DNA of 64,000 nucleotides, taken from assembly GCF_039534165.1 (NCBI RefSeq), contig NZ_BAAAUX010000001.1, positions 124,001 to 188,000 of the forward strand, read 5' to 3'. Made by a program: the position numbers and the translations under genes. Source of the stretch: Saccharopolyspora_D taberi. Lineage in GTDB: Bacteria; Actinomycetota; Actinomycetes; Mycobacteriales; Pseudonocardiaceae. Positions 16,631 to 24,530 of the stretch are shown here, one piece after another; positions within the stretch are counted from its first letter, which is position 1, and each line of letters opens with the position of its first letter. A model generated the notes under the pieces. The model had not been told where the DNA came from. It saw nothing but the letters and a program-made list of their open reading frames with translations, and ran no database searches.

Positions 16631-17011
16631 ATGGCCGAGACACCAGCGGACATCATCAACGACTTCATCCGGGCGGGAAATGCCGCCACCGCGAATGACT
16701 GGATGAAAAAGATGCGTGCGGAAATCGAGCCAGAGTTCTTCCAGATGTTCATGCGCGGCCAGGTGGTCTCCTCGGCGCTCGCGGTCGTTGCGCTCATGGC
16801 CGAGCTGGAGCGGTTGGCTCCCGAGCGAGCGAAGGCCATCGCTCTCCGGCTGAACGAGGCATGGGAAGACGGAGAACAGGTCCACACGCTGCTGAATCAC
16901 TGGATGGCTGAGTGGCTGTTCGGTCGGCAGGTCGGTTTCACCGATCAGGAGATGCTGCTTCTGGAGGTCGACCGCCTGGGTGCTGCTCCGGGCCGGGACG
17001 GTGGGTTATGA
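16631..17011 (+). CDS. Phage hypothetical protein, 126 aa
   Basis: Begins at ATG 16631 with GAGAGGA about 10 bases upstream. It is helical throughout, with no recognised motif. The stop overlaps the start of the next gene. Confidence 0.65.
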   Translation: MAETPADIINDFIRAGNAATANDWMKKMRAEIEPEFFQMFMRGQVVSSALAVVALMAELERLAPERAKAIALRLNEAWEDGEQVHTLLNHWMAEWLFGRQVGFTDQEMLLLEVDRLGAAPGRDGGL

Positions 17012-17337
17012 CCACCGGCGAACAGCTCCAGCTCGCTGGCGTCGAAGCTAACCTCGCCGCCGCTACCGCGCCGCACCGGTCGGACTTCCTGCACTACGCG
17101 GAGATCGCTCTCGCCGAGCTGATCGCCGAGGGCAATGAGTTCGACGCCGAGGACGTCCGCAAGCGGATCCCCGCCGACGTCCAACCCCACAGCCCCAATG
17201 TTCTCCCGAGCCTGTTCTCCCGCGCTGCTCGCGCCGGGCTCATCACCTACGTCGGCAATCGCCGCGCCACTCGCCGCAGCCGACACGCCGGACGCATCAG
17301 CCGATGGACCGGATGCCAGAACAGGAGCCAGCCGTGA
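17008..17337 (+). CDS. Phage winged-helix-like hypothetical protein, 109 aa
   Basis: ATGA-coupled start. The pattern HYAEIALAELIAEGNEFDAEDVRKRIP..........LPSLFSRAARAGLITYVG resembles small actinophage winged-helix proteins, with a basic tail (RRATRRSRHAGR). It is a likely DNA-binding accessory factor; the family was not identified. Confidence 0.55.
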   Translation: MTTGEQLQLAGVEANLAAATAPHRSDFLHYAEIALAELIAEGNEFDAEDVRKRIPADVQPHSPNVLPSLFSRAARAGLITYVGNRRATRRSRHAGRISRWTGCQNRSQP

Positions 17338-17705
17338 ACGACCGCCCGCCGCTTTCTCCTTCTGAAGCCGCCGCGACCCTGTGGCAGATCGAGCAGGACA
17401 TCGACACCGAGACACAGGAGCTCGTCCGACTCCGCGGCCAGTACGCCGGTCTACTCCGTGCGCACCGTCTCGACTTCGCGCAGGCATTCCTCAACACCTC
17501 TGGCTCGATGGACTTCCGCCGGCGTCGCGCCGAGGAGCTGACTATCGACTCCTGGCATGCCGTCCAGGTTCACGAACAGCTCGTCGAGGCCAGCAAGGAC
17601 AAGCTGAAGGCACTGCGGGACCGCTCCGAGATCGGTCGTGCCATCAACTCCAACCTGAAAGAGGAGCTGCGGTTCACCGCCTCCAACCCGGGGTGGACGG
17701 CATGA
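17334..17705 (+). CDS. Phage hypothetical coiled-coil protein, 123 aa
   Basis: Starts at GTG 17334 with AGGAG 7 bases upstream, better placed than the ATG at 17304. It is helical with long amphipathic stretches (LWQIEQDIDTETQELVRLRGQYAGLL; VHEQLVEASKDKLKALRDRSEI). No family was recognised. The end is coupled to the HNH gene. Confidence 0.65.
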   Translation: MNDRPPLSPSEAAATLWQIEQDIDTETQELVRLRGQYAGLLRAHRLDFAQAFLNTSGSMDFRRRRAEELTIDSWHAVQVHEQLVEASKDKLKALRDRSEIGRAINSNLKEELRFTASNPGWTA

Positions 17706-18031
17706 GCCAGAAGACCGCCCGCGCCCTCGTCTACAGCCGGTCCGCTGGTGTCTGCGAGAGGTGCGGCCACCAGCATGCGACTGAATGGCACCACCGCAAG
17801 AACCGCAGTCAGGGTGGCAAGTGGACCGCGGCGAACGGTCTGCACGTGTGCTCCCAGTGCCACCGATGGATCACCGAACACCCAGCGAAGGCAGCCACCC
17901 GCGGCTATGTCGTCCGCTCCTGGCAGTCCCCGCTCGAAGTGCCTGTTCGGTTGGCATGGCACGGCTACGTCATCCTCGACGACATCGGCGGCATGACGCC
18001 AGCCCTGATCGACCTTGGGGGTGCGGCGTGA
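17702..18031 (+). CDS. HNH endonuclease-like protein, 109 aa
   Basis: CERCGHQHATEWHHRKNRSQGGKWTAANGLHVCSQCHRWI provides the C-x2-C, HH, N and C-x2-CH elements of a zinc-bound HNH (beta-beta-alpha-metal) nuclease. It is ATGA-coupled upstream and GTGA-coupled to the methyltransferase gene, so nuclease and methyltransferase are co-expressed. Confidence 0.8.
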   Translation: MSQKTARALVYSRSAGVCERCGHQHATEWHHRKNRSQGGKWTAANGLHVCSQCHRWITEHPAKAATRGYVVRSWQSPLEVPVRLAWHGYVILDDIGGMTPALIDLGGAA

Positions 18032-18711
18032 AGATCCTCGACCTGTTCTGCTGCGCCGGCGGCGCCGGCATGGGCTACCACCAAGCCGGCTTCGCAGTGG
18101 TTGGTGTCGACATCGTCGAGCAGCCGAACTACCCGTTCGAATTTCATCAGGCCGACGCGATTGAGTTCGTCAAGGAGCACGGCCACGAGTTCGACGCGAT
18201 CCACGCCAGCCCGCCCTGCCAGGCATACAGCTTGTTGAACGCCTACAACCACAAGGTCTACCCGGATCTAGTTGAGGAGACCCGAAAGGCCCTGGTTGCC
18301 ACCGGCCTGCCGTACGTGATCGAAAACGTCCCGCAGGCACCGCTTCTGGACCCGGTGATCCTGTGCGGCGCGATGTTCGGCCTGCAGGTGTATCGGCACC
18401 GCGGGTTCGAAACCTCGTTCCCGCTGTTCCCGCTGCTTGCTCCGCCGCATCCGAAGCACACGGCTCGGTGCATCCGGAACGGCTACCTGCCCACCCCGGA
18501 GGCGCCGTTCATGTCGATCCACGGCGGCAAGCACTCCAAGGCATGGCAGCGCAAGGCGGCCGAGGTGATGGGAGTGCCTTGGACGACCTCGATCAATGAG
18601 GTCTGCGAATCGATCCCGCCGGCCTACACGCGCTACATCGGCAAGGAGCTTCTGGCCGGACCGGCCGAGCGCGTTGGCCAGCTAACGCTGCAGCTGGACG
18701 ACGCGGCGTGA
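18028..18711 (+). CDS. C5-cytosine DNA methyltransferase (orphan, short)
   Basis: 227 residues. Motif I is DLFCCAGGAGMGYHQAGF, motif IV is SPPCQAYS with the catalytic Cys, motif VI is ENV, and a motif X-like IPPAYTRYIGKELL sits at the end. It is shorter than typical Dcm enzymes, with a small target-recognition region. No partner restriction gene with the same specificity is evident; the likely role is protecting phage DNA from host restriction. Confidence 0.88.
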   Translation: MKILDLFCCAGGAGMGYHQAGFAVVGVDIVEQPNYPFEFHQADAIEFVKEHGHEFDAIHASPPCQAYSLLNAYNHKVYPDLVEETRKALVATGLPYVIENVPQAPLLDPVILCGAMFGLQVYRHRGFETSFPLFPLLAPPHPKHTARCIRNGYLPTPEAPFMSIHGGKHSKAWQRKAAEVMGVPWTTSINEVCESIPPAYTRYIGKELLAGPAERVGQLTLQLDDAA

Positions 18712-18989
18712 TCACCCCGTACCCCAACACCCAGACACGAGAGGAGGCGATCGCGATGAGGCCCGACACGCGACCGATCACGAACCGCATCGCCTACCGG
18801 GCATGCGTCCAGGGCGAGCAGCCCGCGGAGATCTTGGCACCGGCTGACCGTGAGCGCCTGGTCTACGAGCTTCACCACCACGGTTGGACGGACATCGAGA
18901 TCGCCGCCCACACCCGCATGACCACCTACACCGTCGGCCGCATCCGCACCCGGCTCGGGCTCGGCGCCAACCACGGGAGGGCCGCCTGA
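18708..18989 (+). CDS. Small HTH (sigma-region-4-like) protein, 93 aa
   Basis: GTGA-coupled start (GTG 18708); ATG 18756 is an alternative. The C-terminal half YELHHHGWTDIEIAAHTRMTTYTVGRIRTRLGLG is a helix-turn-helix. It directly precedes the replication gene and may regulate it. Confidence 0.65.
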   Translation: MITPYPNTQTREEAIAMRPDTRPITNRIAYRACVQGEQPAEILAPADRERLVYELHHHGWTDIEIAAHTRMTTYTVGRIRTRLGLGANHGRAA

Positions 18990-19822
18990 TGCCGAGAATC
19001 CGCAGCATCAAACCCGAGTTCTTCACCAGCGAGGTCGTGGCGGAGCTGACCCTTCGTGCCCGGTTGACGTGGATCGGATTGTGGACGCACTGCGACGACG
19101 AGGGTCGATGCAAGGACAACCCGCGGCTGATTCACGCTGCTCTCTATCCGCTCGACCCGGACGTGACTGCTGACGATGTCGCTGCGGATCTGGCGGAGCT
19201 TGCGAAGCGCCAGCGGGTCGTCAGGTACGTGGTTGATGGTCGTGCGTACCTGCAGGTTACGAACTGGAAGGAACACCAGAAGCCGAATCGACCGCAGGGC
19301 TCGAAGTTCCCTGCGCCGGCGGATGGCCACGTTCAGGATCCTGCCGGTCAGGATGCGTCCGTGTCCGATCACGGAGTCTTCACTGATGACTCCGTGAAAG
19401 ATCAGTGCGTCGTCACTGGCGGAGTAGTAGAGGAGGGGAGAGGAGAAGGAGCAGAGGAGAAGGAGGGGGAGACGCGTGCGGGCACGCGCACGACGACCCG
19501 AGCGACCCGCATCCCCGATGACTTCGAAGTGACTGCCGAGATGATCGAGTGGGCACGTCAGAACACCCCTCTCGTCGGCCGCACCGAGACTGACAAGTTC
19601 GTCGACTACTGGCGCGGGAGAAGCGGCCAGGGCGCTACGAAACGGGACTGGACGGCGACTTGGCGGAACTGGATGCGCCGGGCTCAGGAGGACGCTGAGC
19701 GTCGCGGCCCGCGTCGAAGCGCAGGCTCGACAACGAAGGACGACCGAATCAACGCTCTCGATGCCTTCCTCGAGGACGAGTCGGGCACCCACCTGCGGGC
19801 GTTGCCGGGAGGTGCGGCATGA
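18989..19822 (+). CDS. Phage replication initiator-like protein with internal iteron array
   Basis: 277 residues. The N-terminus (MPRIRSIKPEFFTSEVVAELTLRARLTWIGLWTHCDDEGRCKDNPRLIHAALYP) is the conserved winged-helix start of actinophage replication proteins. A low-complexity acidic/basic linker (about 145-180) separates it from a C-terminal helical domain (FVDYWRGRSGQGATKRDWTATWRNWMRRA) of DnaD/loader type. The linker DNA carries five 11-bp-spaced repeats, a purine tract and a hairpin (19369-19488), a layout like the lambda O gene with its internal origin. It probably binds this array and loads the host helicase. Confidence 0.75.
   Translation: MPRIRSIKPEFFTSEVVAELTLRARLTWIGLWTHCDDEGRCKDNPRLIHAALYPLDPDVTADDVAADLAELAKRQRVVRYVVDGRAYLQVTNWKEHQKPNRPQGSKFPAPADGHVQDPAGQDASVSDHGVFTDDSVKDQCVVTGGVVEEGRGEGAEEKEGETRAGTRTTTRATRIPDDFEVTAEMIEWARQNTPLVGRTETDKFVDYWRGRSGQGATKRDWTATWRNWMRRAQEDAERRGPRRSAGSTTKDDRINALDAFLEDESGTHLRALPGGAA
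19369..19488 (+). repeat. Origin-like element A: 11-bp iterons, purine tract, hairpin
   Basis: Five 7-mers of TCACTGA type start at 19369, 19380, 19391, 19402 and 19413, exactly 11 bp apart (TCACGGA, TCACTGA, TCCGTGA, TCAGTGC, TCACTGG). A G/A-only tract follows (about 19428-19472), then CGCGTGC-GG-GCACGCG (19473-19488). A second, inverted copy with the same order lies at 42493-42628. It is a probable replication origin inside the initiator gene. Confidence 0.75.
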
Positions 19823-20352
19823 GCCTCAGTCGGAACCAGCTCGTCGGCTTGCTGAAAGTCGCCACGGCCTACGACGGGCGCGAACGTGGCGAGGCTGACA
19901 TCTACGCGTGGAGCGATTCCGCAGCACGTGCAGGTTGGACGTACGAAGAGGCGCTTGAAGCGGTCAAGGAGCACTTCGCGTTCGATGGCGGGTTCCTGAC
20001 CCCCGCAGTGGTCACGAAGCGCATCACGGCTCAACGGGAGGCCAGGAGCCGGCAACAGCGGGTGGAGTTGTATGAGTCCCGGCAGGCAGCGATCGAAGGA
20101 CCCGCAAGGGACGTAGCTCCGGAGCCGGAGCGGATCCGTTCCTTGGTTGAGTCGGTGGCGAACAGTCTGGGATGGCAGCGGATCCCGAAGCAGAAGCCAG
20201 AGGCGTTGAGCGTGGAGTGCCCACATTGTCATGCGGCTCCTGGCCGGCCATGCGCACGCCAGCTCACCCGTGGGCATCGTCGTGGCGAGTTCGTGCCGCT
20301 CTCGACCTGCCACGACTCGCGCATTCAGGCATCGAAGAGGAGTGCCGCGTAG
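19819..20352 (+). CDS. Phage protein with C-terminal zinc knuckle, 177 aa
   Basis: ATGA-coupled to the replication gene. The helical N-terminal domain is followed by a C-terminal CPHCHAAPGRPC...GHRRGEF....CHDSR motif, a zinc knuckle seen in actinophage replication-region proteins. It may be a helicase-loader or primase-associated factor; not assigned further. Confidence 0.65.
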   Translation: MSLSRNQLVGLLKVATAYDGRERGEADIYAWSDSAARAGWTYEEALEAVKEHFAFDGGFLTPAVVTKRITAQREARSRQQRVELYESRQAAIEGPARDVAPEPERIRSLVESVANSLGWQRIPKQKPEALSVECPHCHAAPGRPCARQLTRGHRRGEFVPLSTCHDSRIQASKRSAA

Positions 20353-20409
20353 CGGTGTGCCGCCGTCTGGGTGGTGGGTGTCGGAAGGCCTTGAATAGCG
20401 CGCTAATGC

Positions 20410-20439
20410 TTGACTGTTCGCAATTGTTCGCGCTAGAGT
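20410..20439 (+). promoter_or_regulatory. Second copy of the TTCGC operator-promoter
   Basis: TTGACT (20410-20415) and TAGAGT (20434-20439) with an 18-bp spacer that contains TTCGC at 20417 and 20427. It matches the 13333 promoter in element order and spacing. It drives the small-gene operon starting at 20473, which also has AAGGAG upstream of its ATG. Confidence 0.75.
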
Positions 20440-20472
20440 TGCCGCATCGCCCGGAAACCCAAGGAGTCCGAG

Positions 20473-20679
20473 ATGCAGTCCACCGTCCTCTTGGCGGCAG
20501 CCGCGGTACTCGACACCAGGCGCGAGTCGATCGCCTTCCCCCTGCACGTCGAGCCCTCCGACTCTGGCCCGTACCGGGTCGTCGACAACCGTGGTCGTGA
20601 GATCGCCGACGTGTCCAACGCCTACGACGCGGGTGTTCTGGTCGACGCCTACAACACCGCGCACAAGGCGGTGGCGTGA
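20473..20679 (+). CDS. Phage hypothetical protein, 68 aa
   Basis: The first gene after the second operator-promoter, with AAGGAG 8 bases before ATG 20473. Mixed alpha/beta, ending in ADVSNAYDAGVLVDAYNTAH. Its stop overlaps the next ATG. No family was recognised. Confidence 0.65.
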   Translation: MQSTVLLAAAAVLDTRRESIAFPLHVEPSDSGPYRVVDNRGREIADVSNAYDAGVLVDAYNTAHKAVA

Positions 20680-20831
20680 TGAAGGTGACCCCGGAGTTCT
20701 GCCTCGCTCGGATCGACCAGTTGGAAAAGCTGCTCGCCCGAGTCAGGGAGGACGAGTCGCACCGCGAGATCGTCACCCGCCGGATCGCGATGTGGTGGGG
20801 ACACTACAAGCGCGTGGGAGGAAAGCTGTGA
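20679..20831 (+). CDS. Small phage protein, 50 aa
   Basis: Begins at ATG 20679, overlapping the preceding TGA by one base, and ends where GTG 20828 begins the next gene. Helical and basic (MWWGHYKRVGGKL end). Coupling on both sides supports expression; function unknown. Confidence 0.55.
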   Translation: MKVTPEFCLARIDQLEKLLARVREDESHREIVTRRIAMWWGHYKRVGGKL

Positions 20832-20953
20832 ACCCCGAGAGCTCGCAGCGTGAGGAGCTGACCACCTCCGACCTGACCGCCGACCAGGTTTCCAAGTTGG
20901 ACGCCTGGCTTGACCAGCAGCTCGCCGAGCTCGACATCACCGGGGAGGAGTGA
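20828..20953 (+). CDS. Small acidic phage protein, 41 aa
   Basis: GTGA-coupled to the previous gene and coupled to the next through TGATG. Acidic and helical (SKLDAWLDQQLAELDITGEE). Function unknown. Confidence 0.5.
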   Translation: MNPESSQREELTTSDLTADQVSKLDAWLDQQLAELDITGEE

Positions 20954-21330
20954 TGTCCGACCGGTACATCACCGCCGAACGCGTCGGCGAGACGGTCACC
21001 GTCTACGTCGGCGAGTACGACCAGGTGCCGAATGCTGTCTGGGTCGGTGACCCGTCCACAGCTAGCAGGGCTGCCCGAAGCCTTTTCGATGCTGCTCGTC
21101 CCTGGATCAAGGCGATTCCCCTGCCTTCCCAGCCGCCGATCGGCGAAGTACGCCGGGCTCGCAATGGTCTCACCGCTGTCCACGTCAAGTCTTTGACGGA
21201 GAGCGAAGGGGCGTGGCGTGTGATCGGCGTGGACCCCGATGATGTGTCCTGCCACGGTTGGCGGTCATGGCGGCAGGTTCACGAGTGGCAGGTCGTCGGG
21301 AACGTGCTTGAGATGGGCGAAGCGTCGTGA
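20953..21330 (+). CDS. Phage hypothetical protein, 125 aa
   Basis: ATG 20953 within TGATG; GTG 20950 is an alternative. A beta-rich start (ERVGETVTVYVGEYD) and a Trp-rich end (WRSWRQVHEWQVVGNVLEMG). No family was recognised. Confidence 0.6.
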   Translation: MSDRYITAERVGETVTVYVGEYDQVPNAVWVGDPSTASRAARSLFDAARPWIKAIPLPSQPPIGEVRRARNGLTAVHVKSLTESEGAWRVIGVDPDDVSCHGWRSWRQVHEWQVVGNVLEMGEAS

Positions 21331-21665
21331 ACCGCCGCCCGTTCCGCTGCGGCTTCTGCGCGGTCCGCCGTCACGACCACTGCCCGGGAGCTGTCCGAGG
21401 CGGCGTGTCCGGGATCCACGTGTGCACCTGCTGTCCAAAGACCGTGCGGTGCTTGGACTGCGGATCGATGAACGACGTGTCGTCGGTGTCGTGGATGTGC
21501 GTGGACACCGGGGCGTGCACGGACCGGGTTATCGCTCGACGTAACAGGAATCCCATCTGGCAGCAGCTCTTGAAGTGCCAGCAGGAGGGACGTGTGGCTC
21601 GCGCCGAGGTTCGGATCGCCCGTGGCTCGCAGATGACTTTCGAATTCGGAGATGGAGGTTTCTGA
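21327..21665 (+). CDS. Cys-rich phage protein, 112 aa
   Basis: GTGA-coupled. CGFCAVRRHDHCPG, CTCCPKTVRCLDCG and later Cys residues suggest two zinc sites. Its actinophage-like position after the replication genes suggests a nucleic-acid-binding accessory protein. Not identified. Confidence 0.6.
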   Translation: MNRRPFRCGFCAVRRHDHCPGAVRGGVSGIHVCTCCPKTVRCLDCGSMNDVSSVSWMCVDTGACTDRVIARRNRNPIWQQLLKCQQEGRVARAEVRIARGSQMTFEFGDGGF

Positions 21666-21949
21666 TGGGTTGGCAGCAGGTGTCCCACTGGGCGATCCGG
21701 TGCGACGGGGACACCACGCACGGCCAGTGTCAACGGCTGTGGACGTGGTGGAACGACGACGACGAGACGTGGGACGAGATTCCGCAACTCTTCACCACCC
21801 GCGAAGTCCCCTGGATCCGAGCCACGTACCTCCGCAGTGATGGCTGGCTGCTCATCGGAAACCGTGCCCTATGCCCGGACCACGTCAACGCCGGAGAGCG
21901 ATTGGCGGAAGCAGACATCAGCGGCCTGCCTTTCGAGGTGACGCCATGA
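21665..21949 (+). CDS. Phage hypothetical protein, 94 aa
   Basis: The TGATG-coupled start (ATG 21665) begins MGWQQVSHWAIRCDG; it contains GNRALCPDH near the end, a possible metal site with the earlier Cys pair. Trp-rich. Coupled to the next gene by ATGA. Confidence 0.6.
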   Translation: MGWQQVSHWAIRCDGDTTHGQCQRLWTWWNDDDETWDEIPQLFTTREVPWIRATYLRSDGWLLIGNRALCPDHVNAGERLAEADISGLPFEVTP

Positions 21950-22089
21950 GCCTCGTCCAGGCCATCGTCGCCACCGTCGGCATCGCGACCTACCTGACCA
22001 TGGAAGAACTGGCGGAGCGGTTGACGCGTGCCCAGCAGTCGTACGGCATGCTGCGGTGCTGGCAGGAGCAAAACGGGGGGCAGCTGTGA
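21946..22089 (+). CDS. Small phage protein, 47 aa
   Basis: ATGA-coupled start at 21946 and GTGA coupling at its end. A short hydrophobic N-terminus (LVQAIVATVGIATYLTM) could be a membrane or amphipathic helix. Function unknown. Confidence 0.5.
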   Translation: MSLVQAIVATVGIATYLTMEELAERLTRAQQSYGMLRCWQEQNGGQL

Positions 22090-22280
22090 CCGCGTTGTCT
22101 GTTCTTCGCTGTGATCACGAGGGCTGCGACCGCACGTACATCAAGGCTGGTTCGAACCCGTATCTGAAGCAGGCCGCTGAGGTTGAGGGCTGGTGGTGCG
22201 GGGAGGACTTCGACTGGTGCCCGCAGCACATCCCGGCCGTCGAGCACGAGGACGAAGCCGAGGTTCGGAACGCGGCGTGA
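22086..22280 (+). CDS. Small zinc-finger-like phage protein, 64 aa
   Basis: GTG 22086 overlaps the previous stop. LRCDHEGCDRTYIKAG.....GWWCGEDFDWCPQH gives C-x4-C and C-x6-C-x2-H spacing, consistent with a single zinc ribbon. Function unknown. Confidence 0.6.
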   Translation: MTALSVLRCDHEGCDRTYIKAGSNPYLKQAAEVEGWWCGEDFDWCPQHIPAVEHEDEAEVRNAA

Positions 22281-22359
22281 GCCGCAGCTGAACCCTCTTT
22301 TCGATCAATTCCATGTATTCCGACCACGGGACCAGTGTGTCCCGAGACAGGAGCACGAC

Positions 22360-22551
22360 ATGAGCGTCACCGAACTGGCGCGAGAGATCGCCGACGACTT
22401 CGTCCTGAACGAGAAGACCGTGCGCGACGAGATCGAGTGGATGCTTGGGCGTCGAGTGGCGAAGCGCATGCCCGCATACGACGGCGACGCAGTCGCACCC
22501 CAGGCCGCCGATGCCATCCGCACCGAGTACCGGCTGAACTCCACCTTCTGA
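22360..22551 (+). CDS. Small phage protein, 63 aa
   Basis: ATG 22360 with ACAGGAG 7 bases upstream, after an 79-bp spacer that may hold a promoter. Helical (ELAREIADDFVLNEKTVRDEIEWMLGRRV). Function unknown. Confidence 0.6.
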   Translation: MSVTELAREIADDFVLNEKTVRDEIEWMLGRRVAKRMPAYDGDAVAPQAADAIRTEYRLNSTF

Positions 22552-22563
22552 GGAGAAGTTGTC

Positions 22564-22842
22564 ATGAGCGACTACCGCGAGACCAAGGATTACCTGGCGA
22601 ACACTCCGCTGCCCGCTGAGATCCGGGAAGTGGTGTCGGAAGCACTGGACTCGTTCGCCTACTCCCAGCGATCGAAGGACCAGATCGCCGCGGCCATCCT
22701 GCGCCTTCCGGACCGTGCCTCAATCGAGTTCACCATCCGCGACGTATACGAGGCTGATTTGATCGTGGACGAGATGCTTTCCGAAGCCGCAGCATCGGTA
22801 ATGCGCCTGTTCCTCCAGGAGGGACAGGAGGTTCGGTCATGA
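22564..22842 (+). CDS. Phage hypothetical protein, 92 aa
   Basis: Has GAGGAG upstream of ATG 22564. Helical, with EIREVVSEALDSFAYSQRSKDQIAAAILRLP. The end is ATGA-coupled to the next gene. No family was recognised. Confidence 0.6.
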   Translation: MSDYRETKDYLANTPLPAEIREVVSEALDSFAYSQRSKDQIAAAILRLPDRASIEFTIRDVYEADLIVDEMLSEAAASVMRLFLQEGQEVRS

Positions 22843-23228
22843 CCCAGTCCTACGACCCGCATGCCGACTGGGCGCGGGAAGACGCCGCACAGCAGCCCAT
22901 CGTTGACCGGCTGTCCTACGAGGAAGCCGTCAGCGACGCCCTGCGGGAAGCAGTTGACGTCCTGAGCGCACGCGCCAAGAGTGCCGAGAAGCGCGTCGCC
23001 GAACTCGAGGAGACGCTGACCGGGCTCCAGGCCGCCTACGACAGGCTCATCGCGAACCTCCGCGGCAACAGCCCCCTCCCCGACACGTACTCCCCAGTGG
23101 TTCGCCGCACGATCGCCGAAACCCTCGAGCGCACCCACGTCGAGGGCTGGATGTCGCAGACCGACGCCGTCCTCAACACCCTCGGAATCGTCATCCACGG
23201 CGACACCCCGCGAGGTGGCCAGCGATGA
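22839..23228 (+). CDS. Coiled-coil phage protein, 129 aa
   Basis: ATGA-coupled. A heptad-rich central helix (ALREAVDVLSARAKSAEKRVAELEETLTGLQAAYDRLIANL) predicts a dimeric coiled coil. Its end is coupled to the WhiB-like gene. Function unknown. Confidence 0.6.
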   Translation: MTQSYDPHADWAREDAAQQPIVDRLSYEEAVSDALREAVDVLSARAKSAEKRVAELEETLTGLQAAYDRLIANLRGNSPLPDTYSPVVRRTIAETLERTHVEGWMSQTDAVLNTLGIVIHGDTPRGGQR

Positions 23229-23803
23229 CCACCACCATCACCCCGCTGTTTCGCTGCGAACACCCACGCACCCCCGAAAACACCGCCAGCAACGGTTCCC
23301 TGCCTCCACGATGCCGTACTTGCCGCAACGCTCAGGTCAGTCGCAGACGGCGGGCAAACCGTGAAAACACCTGCATCAACGGACACCCGTGGACTGAGGT
23401 CAGCACCGAGCGCCGGATGTCGCACGGGAAGTTGGTTCGGCGGTGCCGGATCTGCAGGCAGCATCAGGAGCGCAGCGACACGATCATCCTCCCCGGCACG
23501 GCGCCGCAGTCGATCGTTGCGGACCGCGGCGTAATTGAGAACGCTGCTTGCGCTGGCGCGGACCTCACCGACTTCTTCCCCGCAGAGGGCGAGCAGGGGA
23601 TCCCGGAGCGTGCTTGTCGAGCTGCCCGCGTGTACTGCGCCAGGTGCCCGATGCGGCAGCGCTGTGGGGATCAGGCCACTGCTGCTCGCGATCAGGGGCT
23701 GTGGGGTGGCGCGTGGCGATCCGTCGACTCGGCTTTCAAGAACCGCTATCGAATCACCCTTCTCGTCGAGGAGTCTGTCATTCAGGACAGGAGATCAGCA
23801 TGA
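23225..23803 (+). CDS. WhiB-like protein with N-terminal zinc-knuckle region, 192 aa
   Basis: The C-terminal about 85 residues are WhiB-like: ENAACAGADLTDFFP, C..CPMRQRCGDQA and a GLWGG turn give the four cluster Cys residues and the G-W-G motif. The N-terminal 95 residues carry three Cys pairs (FRCEH, PPRCRTCRN, CINGHPW, RRCRICRQ), a zinc-binding HNH-like or ribbon domain. The fusion is unusual. Phage WhiB proteins are known to act on host sigma/WhiB circuits; this one probably remodels host or phage transcription. Confidence 0.78.
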   Translation: MTTTITPLFRCEHPRTPENTASNGSLPPRCRTCRNAQVSRRRRANRENTCINGHPWTEVSTERRMSHGKLVRRCRICRQHQERSDTIILPGTAPQSIVADRGVIENAACAGADLTDFFPAEGEQGIPERACRAARVYCARCPMRQRCGDQATAARDQGLWGGAWRSVDSAFKNRYRITLLVEESVIQDRRSA

Positions 23804-24255
23804 GTTTGCCGTCGATGACCGGTGTTGGCCGGCTGACCGCGGACCCGGAGATCCGTTTCTCGCAGTCCGGGGTGGCGGTGCTGACGGTGCCGCTGGCGTT
23901 CAACGCCCGCCGGAAGGACGAGTCGGGGAATTGGGTCGACGGCGACAGCTTCTTCGTGCGCGGCACGCTGTTCCGCGAGGCCGCCGAGAACGGAGCGGAG
24001 TCCCTGTCGAAGGGCATGGAGGTCGTGGTCACTGGCCGTTTGAAGACGGACCAGTGGGAGGACCGGGAGACCGGGCAGAAGCGGTCGGCGCCGGCGTTGC
24101 TGATCGATTCCATCGGGCCGAACGTCAGGTTCGTGACGGTCACGGTTAACAAGGTCGAGCGCAACGGCTCTGGCGGGTCGGGCGGTTCGGCTCCGTGGGG
24201 GAGTGCGCCGACGCCCGCTGGCCGGGGCGGCTGGAGCGACGAGCCTCCCTTCTGA
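23800..24255 (+). CDS. ssb: Single-stranded DNA-binding protein
   Basis: 151 residues with ACAGGAG before ATG 23800. OB-fold motifs are seen (GRLTADPEIRFSQSGVAVLTVPLAFN, FVRGTLFREAAENGAESLSKGMEVVVTGRLK), a Gly-rich linker, and the acidic C-terminal tip DEPPF that binds partner proteins. It covers ssDNA in phage replication and recombination with RecT. Confidence 0.93.
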   Translation: MSLPSMTGVGRLTADPEIRFSQSGVAVLTVPLAFNARRKDESGNWVDGDSFFVRGTLFREAAENGAESLSKGMEVVVTGRLKTDQWEDRETGQKRSAPALLIDSIGPNVRFVTVTVNKVERNGSGGSGGSAPWGSAPTPAGRGGWSDEPPF

Positions 24256-24328
24256 TCGCCGGGTCGAGAGGGTGGTGCATCGCCTCCGGTCGGTGCACTG
24301 CCCGCCCGACCAATGAGAGGAGCAGGGA

Positions 24329-24514
24329 ATGGCATCCCGGAAGGCACGCAACCTACTCAGTGGCCAGCAGATCGTTCGTCCCGACAAATCATGGGACCGC
24401 GTCCACGGCGTGCGCCACGCTATCGACGGGGCCCCTGACGGACAAGTTCTGGTCACTACCGACAGCACGCGTGACGAGCCGATGGATGAGGACGCGCTCG
24501 TCGAGATCGTTTGA
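24329..24514 (+). CDS. Small phage protein, 61 aa
   Basis: Begins MASRKARNLLSGQQIV after GAGAGGAGCAGG. The short beta-rich body ends in acidic MDEDALVEIV. Function unknown. Confidence 0.55.
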   Translation: MASRKARNLLSGQQIVRPDKSWDRVHGVRHAIDGAPDGQVLVTTDSTRDEPMDEDALVEIV

Positions 24515-24530
24515 GCAACGAAGGAGAGAC

